From Paracoccaceae bacterium (GTDB taxonomy: Bacteria > Pseudomonadota > Alphaproteobacteria > Rhodobacterales > Rhodobacteraceae): DNA of 64,000 bases. The notes under the pieces are model-generated. The model had not been told where the DNA came from, did not search any database, and saw only the letters and a program-made list of their open reading frames with translations. The position numbers were made by a program, and so were the translations under genes. The stretch lies in NCBI GenBank assembly GCA_017854585.1, contig JAFMHK010000003.1:159916-223915 (forward strand), written 5' to 3'. This document shows, one piece after another, positions 37,893 to 48,217 of this stretch (its first letter is position 1; each line of letters starts with the position of its first letter).

Positions 37893-38606
37893 ATGAACAT
37901 CTTTCACCTCAACGGGATCGAACTGTCGGTGCCGTCCGGTCTTGCGACGCCCGGTATCCTCGAAAAACTCTATGATGGAACCTATGAAGCCGATGAAGCG
38001 CGATCGGCGGACCGCTGCGTGCGCCCCGGTTTCAGGGTGCTGGAACTGGGGGCCGGGCTTGGCTATGTCACCGCCCTTTGCGCGCAGAAGGCCGGGGCCG
38101 AAAATGTTCTCAGCGTGGAGGCGAACCCCGATCTGATCCCGGTGATCGAAGCCAACCTTGCCCGTAACGGCTATGTCGGCGTTACCGTGATGCACGGTGC
38201 CGTGTCCGGCCCCGTCGAGGAAGGTGCGACCGCCCCGTTCCACATTGCCGCGGGCTTCACCGGCTCCAGCCTTGGGGGGCGCGGTGGCAGGCTGGTCGAT
38301 GTGCCACTCTTGCCGATTTACGATCTTATCCGCGCACACCGCCCCCATGTCGTGATGATGGATGTGGAAGGCGCCGAAGAAAATCTGTTCGATCGTCTCT
38401 GGAAATGTCCGCTGCGGTTCTGCGTGCTGGAGTTGCACCCCAAGAAATATGGCCCCCGCACGATTAAGAAGATCGTCGATTTCATGTCGGCGATGGACAT
38501 GACCTATGACCCGGTCGTGTCGCGCGGGAAGATCCTTGGCTTTCGCAAGGTCTGGGGCGCGGACGAGATCGACGACGCGGCCCTTTTCGCGGATGACGAT
38601 GATTGA
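37893..38606 (+). CDS. FkbM-family SAM methyltransferase
   Basis: This 237-aa protein has a Rossmann methyltransferase core: VLELGAGLGYVTALCAQKAG (motif I), SVEANPDLIPVIEANLARNG, and the FkbM-type DVEGAEENLFD block. The tail ends in DDDD. The target, often a sugar hydroxyl, is unknown. An alternative ATG lies 33 bases upstream at 37860; neither has a good SD. Confidence 0.8.
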   Translation: MNIFHLNGIELSVPSGLATPGILEKLYDGTYEADEARSADRCVRPGFRVLELGAGLGYVTALCAQKAGAENVLSVEANPDLIPVIEANLARNGYVGVTVMHGAVSGPVEEGATAPFHIAAGFTGSSLGGRGGRLVDVPLLPIYDLIRAHRPHVVMMDVEGAEENLFDRLWKCPLRFCVLELHPKKYGPRTIKKIVDFMSAMDMTYDPVVSRGKILGFRKVWGADEIDDAALFADDDD

Positions 38607-38626
38607 ACCAAGACGATGACTGAACG

Positions 38627-38656
38627 AAAAAAGCGCGGCAGGTTTCCCCGCCGCGC
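38627..38656 (-). terminator. Rho-independent terminator of rplY
   Basis: Read on the minus strand, GCGCGGC pairs with GCCGCGC around a GGGGAAACCT loop and is followed by TTTTTT. It lies 31 bp beyond the rplY stop. Confidence 0.92.
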
Positions 38657-38686
38657 CCGTTATCGGTTAATCCCGCTGAAACAGGA

Positions 38687-39316
38687 TCAATCCTCGGTGG
38701 CCTCGTCGGCCTCTTCCGCTTCTTCGGCAGCCGTTGCGCTGACAAGGCCGGACGGCGCGGTCAGGTTGGCGATCACGAAGTCGCGGTCGATCGTTGGCTT
38801 GGTGCCTGCGGGCAGGGTGATGGCGCTGATGGTGATGGTGTCACCGATGTTCAGGCCTTCAAGGTCGACGATCAACTTTTCGGGGATATCACCGGCTGTC
38901 ACCATCAGTTCGACTTCGGGGCGGACCATCGTCAGCACGCCGCCCTTTTTCAGACCGGGTGCCTTGTCCTCGTTGATGACTTCAACGGGGATGAAAAGGT
39001 TGATCCGGCTGGTGCGGCGCAGACGCATGAAATCGACGTGGGTGGGCAGATCCTTGACCACATGACGCTGCACCGAGCGGCAGATCACGCGCACATCGTC
39101 CTGGCCTTCGACCTTGAGGTTGAACAGGGTCGACAAGAACCGACCGGCCTTCAACTGCTTGAGCAGGACGTTAAAGGGGATCTCGATCGGCAGCGGATCA
39201 ACACCACCACCATAAACGATACCGGGCACTTTGCCATTGCGGCGTGTTTGACGAGCGGCCCCCTTGCCTGTCCCCGTCCGTGCCTCAGCGATAAAGTCTG
39301 GAACTTCACCAGCCAT
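38687..39316 (-). CDS. rplY: 50S ribosomal protein L25 (CTC family)
   Basis: This 209-aa protein binds 5S rRNA through its N-terminal L25 domain ([27 protein letters not shown]). The C-terminal beta domain of the general-stress-protein CTC type (INLFIPVEV...[18 protein letters not shown]) follows, and the tail is Ala/Glu-rich. Length and start (GGAGAA upstream) match alphaproteobacterial L25. Confidence 0.96.
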   Translation of the reverse strand: MAGEVPDFIAEARTGTGKGAARQTRRNGKVPGIVYGGGVDPLPIEIPFNVLLKQLKAGRFLSTLFNLKVEGQDDVRVICRSVQRHVVKDLPTHVDFMRLRRTSRINLFIPVEVINEDKAPGLKKGGVLTMVRPEVELMVTAGDIPEKLIVDLEGLNIGDTITISAITLPAGTKPTIDRDFVIANLTAPSGLVSATAAEEAEEADEATED

Positions 39317-39477
39317 TGCTATTCTCCATCAATAAATGTGCGGCTGCCTCCAAGGGTGTCGGGCCGCGTGAAGCGGTGCGTATAGCGGCGAATCCCCTTT
39401 GTGGAAAGCCCCAATTCACCCCGGATCCCGGCGGAAATATCCTTGCCGGTGCCCCGTGATCGGTCTAGCGCCATGTC

Positions 39478-40626
39478 ATGGATTTGTACCGTGATATCAA
39501 GGTCAGCAGGTCGCCGTTGGCGGCCTTGGCGGCCATCGGGGTGTTCTGGGGCGCATTCGCCGCGATGCTGCCGCAGATCAAGGCTGACTTGGGCGTGGGT
39601 GATGCGCAGCTTGGGGTGATGTTGCTGACGGCGGCGACGGGGGCGCTGCTGGCCATGGCGTTGGCCCCGCGTGCCGATGCGCGGGCACCGCGCCTTGCCA
39701 TCACGGTCGCGGGTCTTGCGATGGTGGTCATCATCTTGCCACTGGGCGCGATGACGTCGGTCATTGGCTTTGGGATCATCCTTGTCGGGATCGGCATGGC
39801 CACGGGGATGCTGGATATTCTGGGTAACGCGCGCATCGCCAAGCTGGAAGCGCATCACGACCTGTCGCTGATGAACCTGAACCACGCCTGTTATTCCTTT
39901 GCCTATGCGCTGGCCGCCGTGCTGACCGGCATCGCGCGCGAAAACGGGATCGGCACCGCGCAATGGTTCGCGGCGGTCGGTCTTGTCGTGCTTTTGATCA
40001 TCACGCTGACCTATTCGCGCCGCATACCCGAAGTCGATGGGCGCGCGCCGCAGGCCAGTCGCGGGGCCATCGGACGGCATGCGTGGCTGGCTGGTCTTGT
40101 AGTGCTGATCGGGTTCTTCGTGGAAAACGCGACCGAGGGGTGGTCTGCCCTGCATGTCGAACGCACCCTGAACGGGGGGGCCGCCGAGGGAGCGCTTGGC
40201 CCCGCGATGCTGGGCCTGACCATGGGGGTGGGGCGGTTGCTGGGCCATCTGGTCACCGTGCGCGGCTCTGAAATGACGATCCTCAGGTGGGCGTCGGTGA
40301 TTGCCGCCCTTGGCCTTCTGATCGCTGCGGTCGCGCCGACGCCGCTTATTGCCTATGTCGGCTTTGGCCTGTTGGGTGCGGGGGTGTCCATCGTGGCGCC
40401 CATGGCGCTGGCGCTGGCGGGGCAGGGCGCAGACCCGTCGCGCCGCACGCTGGCCGTGTCCCGTGCCGCGATGATCGGCTATTTCGGGTTTTTCATCGGC
40501 CCGCCGCTGATGGGTCTGATGTCCGAGGCATTCGGCCTGCGCGTCGCGTTCGGGCTGGGGGCGGTGATGGTCTTGATTATCCCGGTGCTGCTGTTGCCGC
40601 GGATGCGGGCGTTGCCTGCGGCCTGA
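39478..40626 (+). CDS. MFS transporter
   Basis: This 382-aa membrane protein has about 12 hydrophobic helices, with AIGVFWGAFAAMLPQIKADLGVGDAQLGVMLL as the first pair and a GALLAMALAPRADARAPR cytoplasmic loop typical of MFS. The family resembles bacterial sugar or metabolite MFS carriers; the substrate is unassigned. There is no clear SD before ATG 39478. The gene ends 78 bp before valS. Confidence 0.85.
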   Translation: MDLYRDIKVSRSPLAALAAIGVFWGAFAAMLPQIKADLGVGDAQLGVMLLTAATGALLAMALAPRADARAPRLAITVAGLAMVVIILPLGAMTSVIGFGIILVGIGMATGMLDILGNARIAKLEAHHDLSLMNLNHACYSFAYALAAVLTGIARENGIGTAQWFAAVGLVVLLIITLTYSRRIPEVDGRAPQASRGAIGRHAWLAGLVVLIGFFVENATEGWSALHVERTLNGGAAEGALGPAMLGLTMGVGRLLGHLVTVRGSEMTILRWASVIAALGLLIAAVAPTPLIAYVGFGLLGAGVSIVAPMALALAGQGADPSRRTLAVSRAAMIGYFGFFIGPPLMGLMSEAFGLRVAFGLGAVMVLIIPVLLLPRMRALPAA

Positions 40627-40704
40627 TCCCGCCAACCCCCTTGGCCTTCCGCCGCCCAGCGGCTAAGTCACCCCCTGACCATCTGACACCCGCAAGGCAG
40701 GACC

Positions 40705-43700
40705 ATGGACAAGAGTTTCAATGCAACCGAGGCCGAGGCCCGGATCATCAAGGCCTGGGACCAGGCCGGGGCCTTCAAGGCCGGCGCCAATGCGAAACCG
40801 GGCAAGCCGGCGTTTTCCATCGTGATCCCGCCACCCAACGTGACCGGCGTGCTGCACGTGGGCCATGCCTTCAACAACACCCTGCAAGACATCCTGACCC
40901 GCTGGAAACGCATGCAGGGGTTCGACACGCTGTGGCAACCCGGCACCGACCACGCAGGCATCGCGACGCAGATGGTCGTGGAACGCGAATTGGCGAAACA
41001 GGGCAAAGCCCGTCGTGACATGAGCCGCGAGGAATTCCTGAGCCACGTTTGGGACTGGAAAGCCCATTCCGGTGGCACCATCCGCGAACAACTCAAGCGT
41101 CTTGGCGCATCGTGCGATTGGTCGCGTGAGGCGTTCACCATGCGCGGCGCACCCGGTGACCCCGAACCCGACAACGGCCCGAACTTCCACGCCGCCGTCA
41201 TCAAGGTTTTCGTCGAGATGTATGCCAAGGGCTATATCTATCGCGGCAAACGTCTGGTGAACTGGGACCCGCATTTCGAAACCGCGATTTCAGATCTGGA
41301 GGTCGAGAATACCGACCAACCCGGCCATATGTGGCATTTCAAATACCCGTTGGCTGGCGGCGCGACCTACGAATATGTCGAAAAGGACGCGGACGGCAAC
41401 GTGACGCTCCGCGAGACGCGCGATTACATCGCCATCGCCACCACCCGGCCCGAAACCATGCTGGGTGACGGTGCGGTTGCCGTGCATCCCGACGATGCCC
41501 GTTATGCCCCGATCGTGGGCCTGCTGTGCGAAATTCCTGTTGGCCCCAAGGAACACCGCCGCCTGATTCCCATCATTACCGATGAATATCCCGATATGAA
41601 TTTCGGCTCGGGTGCGGTGAAAATCACCGGCGCGCACGATTTCAACGACTATGGCGTGGCCAAGCGTGGCAATATCCCCTGCTACCGCCTGATGGATACC
41701 AAGGCCCACTTGCGTGCCGACGGTGCCCCCTACGCCGAGGCCGCGGCACTTGCGCAGGCCGTCGCCAACGGTGAACGTGACCTGTCCGAGACCGAGGCCG
41801 ACGCCCTCAACCTTGTCCCCGATCATTTGCGCGGACTGGACCGGTTTGAAGCCCGCGCCCGCGTGGTCGAAGAGATCACGACCGAGGGCCTTGCCGTGAT
41901 GACCACCCCCGACGATCCGCGTCTGGGAAAAGCCCCGAAGAAAAAGACCGATGAAGCGGAGGCCGAAGAACAGCCAGCCGCCGTTCCGCTGGTCGAGGCC
42001 AAGACGATCACCCAGCCGTTCGGTGACCGCTCCAAGGTCGTGATCGAACCGATGCTGACCGATCAGTGGTTCGTCGATACCTCCAAGATCGTCGGCCCGG
42101 CACTGGACGCCGTGCGCGATGGTCGCACCAACATCATGCCCGAACAGCACCGCAAGGTGTATTTCAACTGGCTTGAGAACATCGAGCCATGGTGCATCTC
42201 GCGGCAACTGTGGTGGGGACACCAGATTCCGGTTTGGTACGGGTTCGACCTTGGAAACCATGGGTTTACCGACGACGAAGGGGATAACGCGCTCGATGAG
42301 GTCGAGATGGTGCGGATTCTCGATGCGCAAACGCTGCTCAAGGGCGACGAACGGCACCATGCCGCCGCCGATTTCGACGCGGTCGCATCGCAGTTCACCG
42401 ACGTCCTCGCGGGCCTGCCCACACCCCTGAACATCGCCCGCGTGGTCGAGGTGGAGAATCGCGACGAGGCCGCCCATATGCTGGCGGCCAGCCTTTCCGA
42501 TTACACCGTCAGTCAGGATCCGACGCATCTGGTCTACCCGGTCTGGCGCGACGCCGATGTTCTCGACACATGGTTCTCGTCCGGGCTTTGGCCCATCGGC
42601 ACGCTTGGCTGGCCGGAACAGACGCCGGAACTGGAAAAATACTTTCCCACATCGGTCCTTGTGTCCGGCTTCGACATCATCTTTTTCTGGGTCGCCCGCA
42701 TGATGATGATGCAGTTGGCTGTCGTTGATGAGGTGCCGTTCAAGGATGTCTACGTTCACGCCCTCGTCCGCGACGAGAAAGGGCGCAAGATGTCGAAATC
42801 CATCGGCAACGTGCTGGACCCGCTGGAACTGATCGACGAATTCGGCGCCGATGCGCTGCGCTTCACACTGACGTCGATGGCCGCCATGGGCCGTGATCTG
42901 AAACTGTCCAAGGACCGCATCGCGGGTTACCGCAATTTCGGCACCAAACTGTGGAACGCCGCGCGTTTCGCGGAAATGAACGAATGCCGACCGGTTCCCG
43001 GGTTCGACCCGGCAACCGTGACCCAAACGGTGAACCAATGGATCGTCGGCGAAACCGCACGCGCGCGGGTGGCCCACGACGAAGCCCTTGATAACTATCG
43101 CTTCAACGATGCCGCCAACGGGCTATACGCCTTTGTCTGGGGCCGTGTTTGCGACTGGTATCTGGAATTTGCCAAGCCGCTGTTTGCGTCCGGTGACGAT
43201 GCGGTCATCGCAGAAACCCGCGCCACCATGGCTTGGGTCATCGACCAGTGCCTGATCCTGCTGCACCCCACGATGCCCTTCATCACCGAGGAATTGTGGG
43301 CCGAAATTGCCCCGCGCGACAAGATGTTGGTGCATGGCGATTGGCCACAATACGGTGCCGCCTTGACCCACGCCGATGCTGATGCGGAAATGTCGTGGGT
43401 GATCGCGTTGATCGAAGAAATCCGGTCGGTGCGCGCCCAGATGCACGTGCCTGCGGGGCTCAAGGTGCAGCTTCTGCAACTGCAACTGGATGCCAAGGGG
43501 AAGGCCGCATGGGAGAATAACGCCGCAATGATCCAACGCCTTGCGCGGGTGGCGCGGTTGGATGTTGTCACTGCCCTGCCCAAGGGGGCCGTGACGATCG
43601 CGGTTGAGGGCGGCACGTTTGGGCTGCCCATTGCCGATCTGATCGACGTGGCCGAGGAAAAAGCCCGTCTGACCAAGGTTTTGGAGAAACTTTCCAAGGA

Positions 43701-43854
43701 ATTGGGCGGATTGCGCGGCCGGTTGAACAACCCCAAATTCGCCGAAAGCGCGCCCGAGGATGTGGTGGAGGAAACCCGCGCCAACCTTGCCGCCCGCGAA
43801 GAGGAAGAGGGCAAGATCAAGCAAGCCATGGCGCGTCTGGCCGAAATCGGCTGA
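40705..43854 (+). CDS. valS: Valyl-tRNA synthetase
   Basis: This 1049-aa class I synthetase charges tRNA-Val and edits misactivated threonine. HIGH-equivalent HVGH is in [21 protein letters not shown] is in [15 protein letters not shown]; the CP1 editing domain lies between. The C-terminal coiled coil ([19 protein letters not shown]) is present. It is longer than E. coli ValRS (about 950), partly from an acidic insert ([15 protein letters not shown]) in the middle. Confidence 0.97.
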   Translation: MDKSFNATEAEARIIKAWDQAGAFKAGANAKPGKPAFSIVIPPPNVTGVLHVGHAFNNTLQDILTRWKRMQGFDTLWQPGTDHAGIATQMVVERELAKQGKARRDMSREEFLSHVWDWKAHSGGTIREQLKRLGASCDWSREAFTMRGAPGDPEPDNGPNFHAAVIKVFVEMYAKGYIYRGKRLVNWDPHFETAISDLEVENTDQPGHMWHFKYPLAGGATYEYVEKDADGNVTLRETRDYIAIATTRPETMLGDGAVAVHPDDARYAPIVGLLCEIPVGPKEHRRLIPIITDEYPDMNFGSGAVKITGAHDFNDYGVAKRGNIPCYRLMDTKAHLRADGAPYAEAAALAQAVANGERDLSETEADALNLVPDHLRGLDRFEARARVVEEITTEGLAVMTTPDDPRLGKAPKKKTDEAEAEEQPAAVPLVEAKTITQPFGDRSKVVIEPMLTDQWFVDTSKIVGPALDAVRDGRTNIMPEQHRKVYFNWLENIEPWCISRQLWWGHQIPVWYGFDLGNHGFTDDEGDNALDEVEMVRILDAQTLLKGDERHHAAADFDAVASQFTDVLAGLPTPLNIARVVEVENRDEAAHMLAASLSDYTVSQDPTHLVYPVWRDADVLDTWFSSGLWPIGTLGWPEQTPELEKYFPTSVLVSGFDIIFFWVARMMMMQLAVVDEVPFKDVYVHALVRDEKGRKMSKSIGNVLDPLELIDEFGADALRFTLTSMAAMGRDLKLSKDRIAGYRNFGTKLWNAARFAEMNECRPVPGFDPATVTQTVNQWIVGETARARVAHDEALDNYRFNDAANGLYAFVWGRVCDWYLEFAKPLFASGDDAVIAETRATMAWVIDQCLILLHPTMPFITEELWAEIAPRDKMLVHGDWPQYGAALTHADADAEMSWVIALIEEIRSVRAQMHVPAGLKVQLLQLQLDAKGKAAWENNAAMIQRLARVARLDVVTALPKGAVTIAVEGGTFGLPIADLIDVAEEKARLTKVLEKLSKELGGLRGRLNNPKFAESAPEDVVEETRANLAAREEEEGKIKQAMARLAEIG

Positions 43855-43891
43855 ACGGAGTCGGGGCACCCCGGTTTCCCGGCGTGGTCAT

Positions 43892-43935
43892 CATCGGCAG
43901 TCTCTTGGTCCTATGACCAAAGGGGCTTGCCGATG
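43892..43935. other. Long near-perfect hairpin downstream of valS
   Basis: CATCGGC-A-GTCTC-TTGGTC pairs with GACCAA-A-GGGGC-TT-GCCGATG around a 4-base loop, giving about 19 pairs with single-base bulges. It lies 37 bases after the valS stop in a 286-bp gap. There is no T run. It may be an mRNA 3' end structure or a small RNA element. Confidence 0.5.
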
Positions 43936-44038
43936 TCACGCGGCCCCGCCCAAATCCCAACCGGGCTCTGTCGCGTGCGGCATGTGGTCGAGCGCAAGAC
44001 GCGCCCAATGGCGGGGTGTCTGTGCAAGATGGCCGGGA

Positions 44039-44081
44039 AATAGGTTACAAAGATTCGGCAATCCGCGATTTTTTGTAACCT
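44039..44081. repeat. Dispersed GGTTACAAA inverted repeat, copy 2
   Basis: The element has the same length and the same arms (AATAGGTTACAAAG and TTTTTTGTAACCT) as the copy at 14340-14382, with 7 differences in 43 positions, mostly in the loop. CTTTCTTG follows. Here it lies between two co-directional genes, 59 bases before hisC, so it could also affect hisC expression. Confidence 0.8.
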
Positions 44082-44140
44082 TTCTTGTTCGTTAACATGC
44101 CCCTTGCGGCGGCTGCCGGTTTCGGCTTTTCCTGCACTCC

Positions 44141-45247
44141 ATGACCAAACCACGCTACACCCCGCTTGTGCAAACCCTGCCCGCAGCCGTCCCGTTCGTG
44201 GGCCCCGAAACACAGGAGCGCGCGCGCGGCGCGGGTTTCACGGCGCGTCTTGGGGCGAATGAAAGCGTGTTCGGCCCATCGCCGCGCGTCGTTGCCGCAA
44301 TCGCCGGGGCCGCACCCGACGCATGGATGTATGGCGACCCCGAAGTGCATGATTTGCGCGCGGCATTGGCCACGCACCACCGCATCGCGCCCGAAAATAT
44401 CGTTGTGGGTGAAGGGATCGACGGGTTGTTGGGTTATCTGGTGCGCCTGCTGATTGGCCCCGATGACGCGGTCGTCACGTCCGACGGCGCCTACCCCACG
44501 TTCAACTACCACGTCGCAGGGTTTGGCGGGGTGCTGCACAAGGTGCCTTATGTGGGCGACCGCGAAGACCCTGACACGTTGATCGCCAAAGCGATCGCGG
44601 TTGATGCCAAGCTGATCTATTTCGCAAACCCCGACAACCCGATGGGCAGTTGGCATGACGCGGCCACGGTGCAGCGCATGATCGACCGCTTGCCCGATGG
44701 TTGCGTGCTGGCATTGGACGAAGCCTATGCCGATACGGCCCCTGAGGGCACCATTCCACCGCTTGATCTGACCCACCCGCGCGTTATCCGTTTCCGCACA
44801 TTTTCAAAGGCTTACGGGCTGGCAGGCATGCGCGTTGGATATGGCTTGGCAGCCCCGGATTTCATCACGGCCTTCAACAAGATCCGCAATCATTTCGGCA
44901 TGGGGCGGGTGGCACAGTCGGCCGCTCTGGCCGCTTTGGCGGATCAGGATTATCTGGCGGAAACCATCACGAAGATCACCGCCGCGCGCGACACCATTGG
45001 CCGGATCGCGCGCGACAACGGGCTGACGCCGCTGCCATCTGCCACGAATTTCGTGACCATCGATTGCGGTTCGGAGGGTGCGTTTGCCCGCGCCGTCGTG
45101 GCGTCGCTGGTGGCGCAAGGCATCTTTGTGCGGATGCCGTTCACCGCGCCGCAAGATCGCTGCATCCGCGTGTCATGTGGCACCGATGCCGACCTTGATG
45201 CCTTTGCGCGGGCGTTGCCCAAGGCACTGGCCGACGCGTCACGCTAA
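44141..45247 (+). CDS. hisC: Histidinol-phosphate aminotransferase-like PLP enzyme
   Basis: This 368-aa fold-type I aminotransferase has the PLP lysine in FRTFSKAYGLAGMRVGYG, ANPDNPMGSW for PLP phosphate contacts, LDEAYADT, and a late CIRVSCGT arginine for the carboxylate. HisC family is clear; some bacteria use such paralogues for aromatic amino acids, so the exact substrate is open. No other his genes are near. There is no strong SD before ATG 44141. Confidence 0.85.
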   Translation: MTKPRYTPLVQTLPAAVPFVGPETQERARGAGFTARLGANESVFGPSPRVVAAIAGAAPDAWMYGDPEVHDLRAALATHHRIAPENIVVGEGIDGLLGYLVRLLIGPDDAVVTSDGAYPTFNYHVAGFGGVLHKVPYVGDREDPDTLIAKAIAVDAKLIYFANPDNPMGSWHDAATVQRMIDRLPDGCVLALDEAYADTAPEGTIPPLDLTHPRVIRFRTFSKAYGLAGMRVGYGLAAPDFITAFNKIRNHFGMGRVAQSAALAALADQDYLAETITKITAARDTIGRIARDNGLTPLPSATNFVTIDCGSEGAFARAVVASLVAQGIFVRMPFTAPQDRCIRVSCGTDADLDAFARALPKALADASR

Positions 45248-45319
45248 GGTGATTTGCGTTCCCCCGCGGGAAGCTTGCGACGTGCATCCGACAACCACCC
45301 ACTGCTCAAAGGCACGCGA

Positions 45320-45673
45320 ATGATGCGTCTTATCCTTGCCCCTGTTTTGATGACCTTTGCGGTGGCCTCTGCCACCGCCCAAACCGTCGATCATGGCGGT
45401 CATAACATGGCCGGTCAGACCGATGCGGAAATGGCCTATGTGACCGCGATGGACCAGATGCATGCCGACATGGCCATCGAATTCACCGGCGATGTCGATG
45501 TGGATTTCATGCGCGGCATGATCCCGCATCACGAGGGGGCCGTGGCAATGGCACGCGTTGTGCTGGAACACGGCACAGACCCCGCCGTGCGCGACTTGGC
45601 CAGTGCCGTGATTGCGGCACAGGAACAAGAGATCGCCTTCATGCGCGCGTGGTTGGCCGAACGCGGGTATTGA
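45320..45673 (+). CDS. Secreted DUF305 protein
   Basis: This 117-aa protein has a signal peptide ([21 protein letters not shown]) and the DUF305 core [51 protein letters not shown]. It is rich in His and Met ([18 protein letters not shown]). DUF305 proteins form ferritin-like helical bundles, and some bind copper in the periplasm; a metal-binding role is plausible. AAAGG precedes the ATG at 45320. Confidence 0.85.
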   Translation: MMRLILAPVLMTFAVASATAQTVDHGGHNMAGQTDAEMAYVTAMDQMHADMAIEFTGDVDVDFMRGMIPHHEGAVAMARVVLEHGTDPAVRDLASAVIAAQEQEIAFMRAWLAERGY

Positions 45674-45683
45674 GACGGCGGGA

Positions 45684-46883
45684 TCAGCCCTGCGCAATCA
45701 CCTCGGTCGCGGCCTGCAAGCCACTGGGATCATGCGGGATCTGCAGCGCGGCCATCCCGGCCTGAAGGCTTGCAACAACGCCAAGCGCCATATGGGCATT
45801 GATGTGCCCCATGTGCCCGATGCGCAGAAAGGCCGAGGCGGCTTCGGGTGTGGCGGCAAGCCCGCCAAGCGGGATGCCAAGCGTCACGCCAGCGGTGTCG
45901 GTCATCCAGTCACGCATTTTCTGGCCGTTGCCTTCGCCCATGTTGACTGTTGTGACCGCGTTGCTGCGCTTTGCATGATCGGCGATGTTGGCGCGGACCG
46001 GCCCGCCGTTGCCCCACGTATCGATCGCGGCCCAGATGGCGCGGGCCAGCACGCTGTGACGGTGCCAGACGGCTTCCACGCCTTCTTCCTTGACGATCAT
46101 GTCAAGCGCCGTGCGCAGACCGTAAAGATGGTGGGTGGGGGCGGTGCCATTGAAATAGCGGTAGAATTCTGTCGGGTTGGACCGTGGACGCCAGTCCCAG
46201 TAGGGGGTGACAAGCCCGGCGGTATCGCGGGCACGGTCTGCCTTGTCGTTGAAAAACACGAACGCCATGCCCGGCGGTGTCATCAGCCCCTTCTGGCTGC
46301 CCGTCACCATCAGATCGACGCCCCAGTCGTCCATGTGGAATTCATCGACGCCGAGGCAGGCGATGTTGTCGGAAAACAGCATCGCGGGGTGGTTCGTGTC
46401 GTCCAGCGTGGTGCGCAGTGCCTTGATGTTGTTCTTGACCGAAGACGCGGTATCGACCTGCACCGCCAGCACGGCCTTGATGGTGTGGGCGGTGTCGGCG
46501 GTCAGCGCCTCGGCGACGCGGGCCATGTCGATATCGGATTGCGGGCCAAAATCGATGATCTGGCAATCGATGCCCATGGCCGCCGCCATTTCGCCCCAGC
46601 CCAGACAGAACCGCCCGGTGCCAAGGATCAAGATCGTGTCACCGCGCGACAGCGTGTTGACCAATGCCGCCTCCCACGCGCCGTGGCCGTTGGAGATATA
46701 CATCGCCACGTGATGCTGTGTGCGGGCAATCGTCTTGAGGTCGGGAACGATGCTTTCGACCATTTCGACCAGTTCGCCCTTGTAGATGTTTGGGGCGGGG
46801 CGGTGCATGGCCTGCAACACGCGGTCGGGCATGACCGACGGACCGGGAATAGCAAGGTAATGGCGGCCATTGGCAAGGGTCAT
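45684..46883 (-). CDS. Class V PLP aminotransferase (alanine/serine-glyoxylate type)
   Basis: This 399-aa enzyme is of the serine-pyruvate/alanine-glyoxylate aminotransferase family. Its start HYLAIPGPSVMPDRVLQAM and SNGHGAWEAALVNTLSRGD are typical, and the PLP lysine is in VTGSQKGLMTPPGMAF. It would move amino groups between serine, alanine or aspartate and glyoxylate. In a methylotrophic or glycine-using context this links to the gcv operon, but that is inference. ATG at 46883 with AAAGGA upstream is preferred to a GTG 18 bases earlier. Confidence 0.85.
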   Translation of the reverse strand: MTLANGRHYLAIPGPSVMPDRVLQAMHRPAPNIYKGELVEMVESIVPDLKTIARTQHHVAMYISNGHGAWEAALVNTLSRGDTILILGTGRFCLGWGEMAAAMGIDCQIIDFGPQSDIDMARVAEALTADTAHTIKAVLAVQVDTASSVKNNIKALRTTLDDTNHPAMLFSDNIACLGVDEFHMDDWGVDLMVTGSQKGLMTPPGMAFVFFNDKADRARDTAGLVTPYWDWRPRSNPTEFYRYFNGTAPTHHLYGLRTALDMIVKEEGVEAVWHRHSVLARAIWAAIDTWGNGGPVRANIADHAKRSNAVTTVNMGEGNGQKMRDWMTDTAGVTLGIPLGGLAATPEAASAFLRIGHMGHINAHMALGVVASLQAGMAALQIPHDPSGLQAATEVIAQG

Positions 46884-46989
46884 GTGCGAGGTTCCTTTCA
46901 CGCGGACCCGGAATGCCTAAAACGCCGATGGGGGATGGTCAATCGCGCGACGATGATTAGGTGTGTGATGAGAGATCAGGAGCGGTGAT

Positions 46990-47736
46990 ATGATGGAAAA
47001 CCGGGCAGTTTTGCGAATTGGCGGCGCGGATCGGGAAGAGTTCTTGCATGGCTTGGTGACGCGAGACATCGTCGCGCCGGGTGACGGGTTGGTTTATTCC
47101 GCGTTGCTGACGCCGCAGGGCAAGTATCTGGCGGATTTCTTCTTGCTGAACCGGGGCGCGGACATCTTGCTGGATGTGAAGGCGGAGATTGCCCCGTCGC
47201 TGGCCCAAAGGCTGATGATGTACCGCCTGCGGGCGGACGTCACGATTGAAGACAGCGGCCTGTCGGTGGGTCAGGGATTGGGCGATATCCCCGATGGTGC
47301 CTTTGCCGATCCGCGCCACCCGGCACTTGGCTGGCGGGGCTATGGGTTGACGGGTGAGGTGCCCGGATGGGACGCCCTGCGTGTGGCCCATTGCGTGCCC
47401 GAGACCGGGATCGAGTTGATCCCGAACGAGACCTTCATCCTTGAGGTGGGGTTTGACCGGCTTGGCGGGGTGAACCACCGCAAGGGATGTTATGTGGGGC
47501 AAGAGGTGACAGCACGGATGCGGCACAAGACCGTCCTGCGCAAGGGGTTGGTCACGGTCGCGGTGGATGGCTCTGCGCCCGTGGGCACCGAGATCGTCGC
47601 GGGCGAGAAGGTGGCGGGCGTGCTGTACACGCAGGCGGACGGCAAGGGCATCGCCTATCTGCGCTTTGACCGGGCCGAGGGTGAAATGACGGCAGGCGCG
47701 GCAATCGTCCGCTGGAGCGGTGTGGCGGCCGGCTAG
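46990..47736 (+). CDS. ygfZ: YgfZ/GcvT-like folate-binding iron-sulfur assembly protein
   Basis: This 248-aa protein is related to GcvT but carries the YgfZ signature KGCYVGQEVTARMRHK. It helps maintain certain Fe-S enzymes with tetrahydrofolate in E. coli. The N-terminal LHGLVTRDIVAPGDGLVYSALLTPQGKYLADFFL is typical. AGGAG precedes ATG 46990. It converges with ogt 22 bp later. Confidence 0.93.
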   Translation: MMENRAVLRIGGADREEFLHGLVTRDIVAPGDGLVYSALLTPQGKYLADFFLLNRGADILLDVKAEIAPSLAQRLMMYRLRADVTIEDSGLSVGQGLGDIPDGAFADPRHPALGWRGYGLTGEVPGWDALRVAHCVPETGIELIPNETFILEVGFDRLGGVNHRKGCYVGQEVTARMRHKTVLRKGLVTVAVDGSAPVGTEIVAGEKVAGVLYTQADGKGIAYLRFDRAEGEMTAGAAIVRWSGVAAG

Positions 47737-47758
47737 GTCGCAGTAAGGCGCGGCCACG

Positions 47759-48217
47759 TCAGATCAGCAGGGACGCGGCCCCTTCGTGACGCAAGAGCGC
47801 AACCTTGGTTTCGACCCCACCCGCGCCGGAAAACCCGGTCAGTCCCTTTGCCCCCATGACGCGGTGGCAAGGGATGAGAATGGGGATGGGGTTGGCCCCA
47901 CAGGCGCGGCCGACGGCTTGGGCCGATTGGCCAAGCGCCTTGGCGATTTCGCCGTAGGTCCGGGTTTCGCCAAAAGGAATTGCAGAAATGGCGGCGCAGA
48001 CGTCTTGCTGAAAGGGTGACCCGTCGACGCGCAGCGTCATGGTGAACGCCGTCAATTCGCCCGCGAAATAGGCGCGCAGTTCGGCCACCGCCTGCATCAG
48101 AACCGTGGTGTCGGCGATTTCTGCGCACCGGGCCCATGTGACAGCCACGATCGCCCCGTCCCGTTCCGTCAGGGTCAGGGGGCCAACCGGGCTGTCGATG
48201 CCTGTGTGCCTATCCAC
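47759..48217 (-). CDS. ogt: Methylated-DNA--[protein]-cysteine S-methyltransferase
   Basis: This 152-aa suicide enzyme removes O6-methyl from guanine onto its own cysteine, in IPCHRVMGAKG. FQQDVCAAISAIPFGETRTYGEIAKALGQ with the DNA-binding RACGANP segment is canonical. The likely start is GTG at 48217, which overlaps the yghU stop by 8 bases (GTGGATAG), so the two are coupled. Upstream in-frame sequence belongs to yghU in another frame. Confidence 0.93.
   Translation of the reverse strand: MDRHTGIDSPVGPLTLTERDGAIVAVTWARCAEIADTTVLMQAVAELRAYFAGELTAFTMTLRVDGSPFQQDVCAAISAIPFGETRTYGEIAKALGQSAQAVGRACGANPIPILIPCHRVMGAKGLTGFSGAGGVETKVALLRHEGAASLLI

Noticed and set aside
41290..43077. 595-codon open frame antisense to valS
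   Set aside because: valS is certain on the other strand; the antisense product has no recognisable domain.
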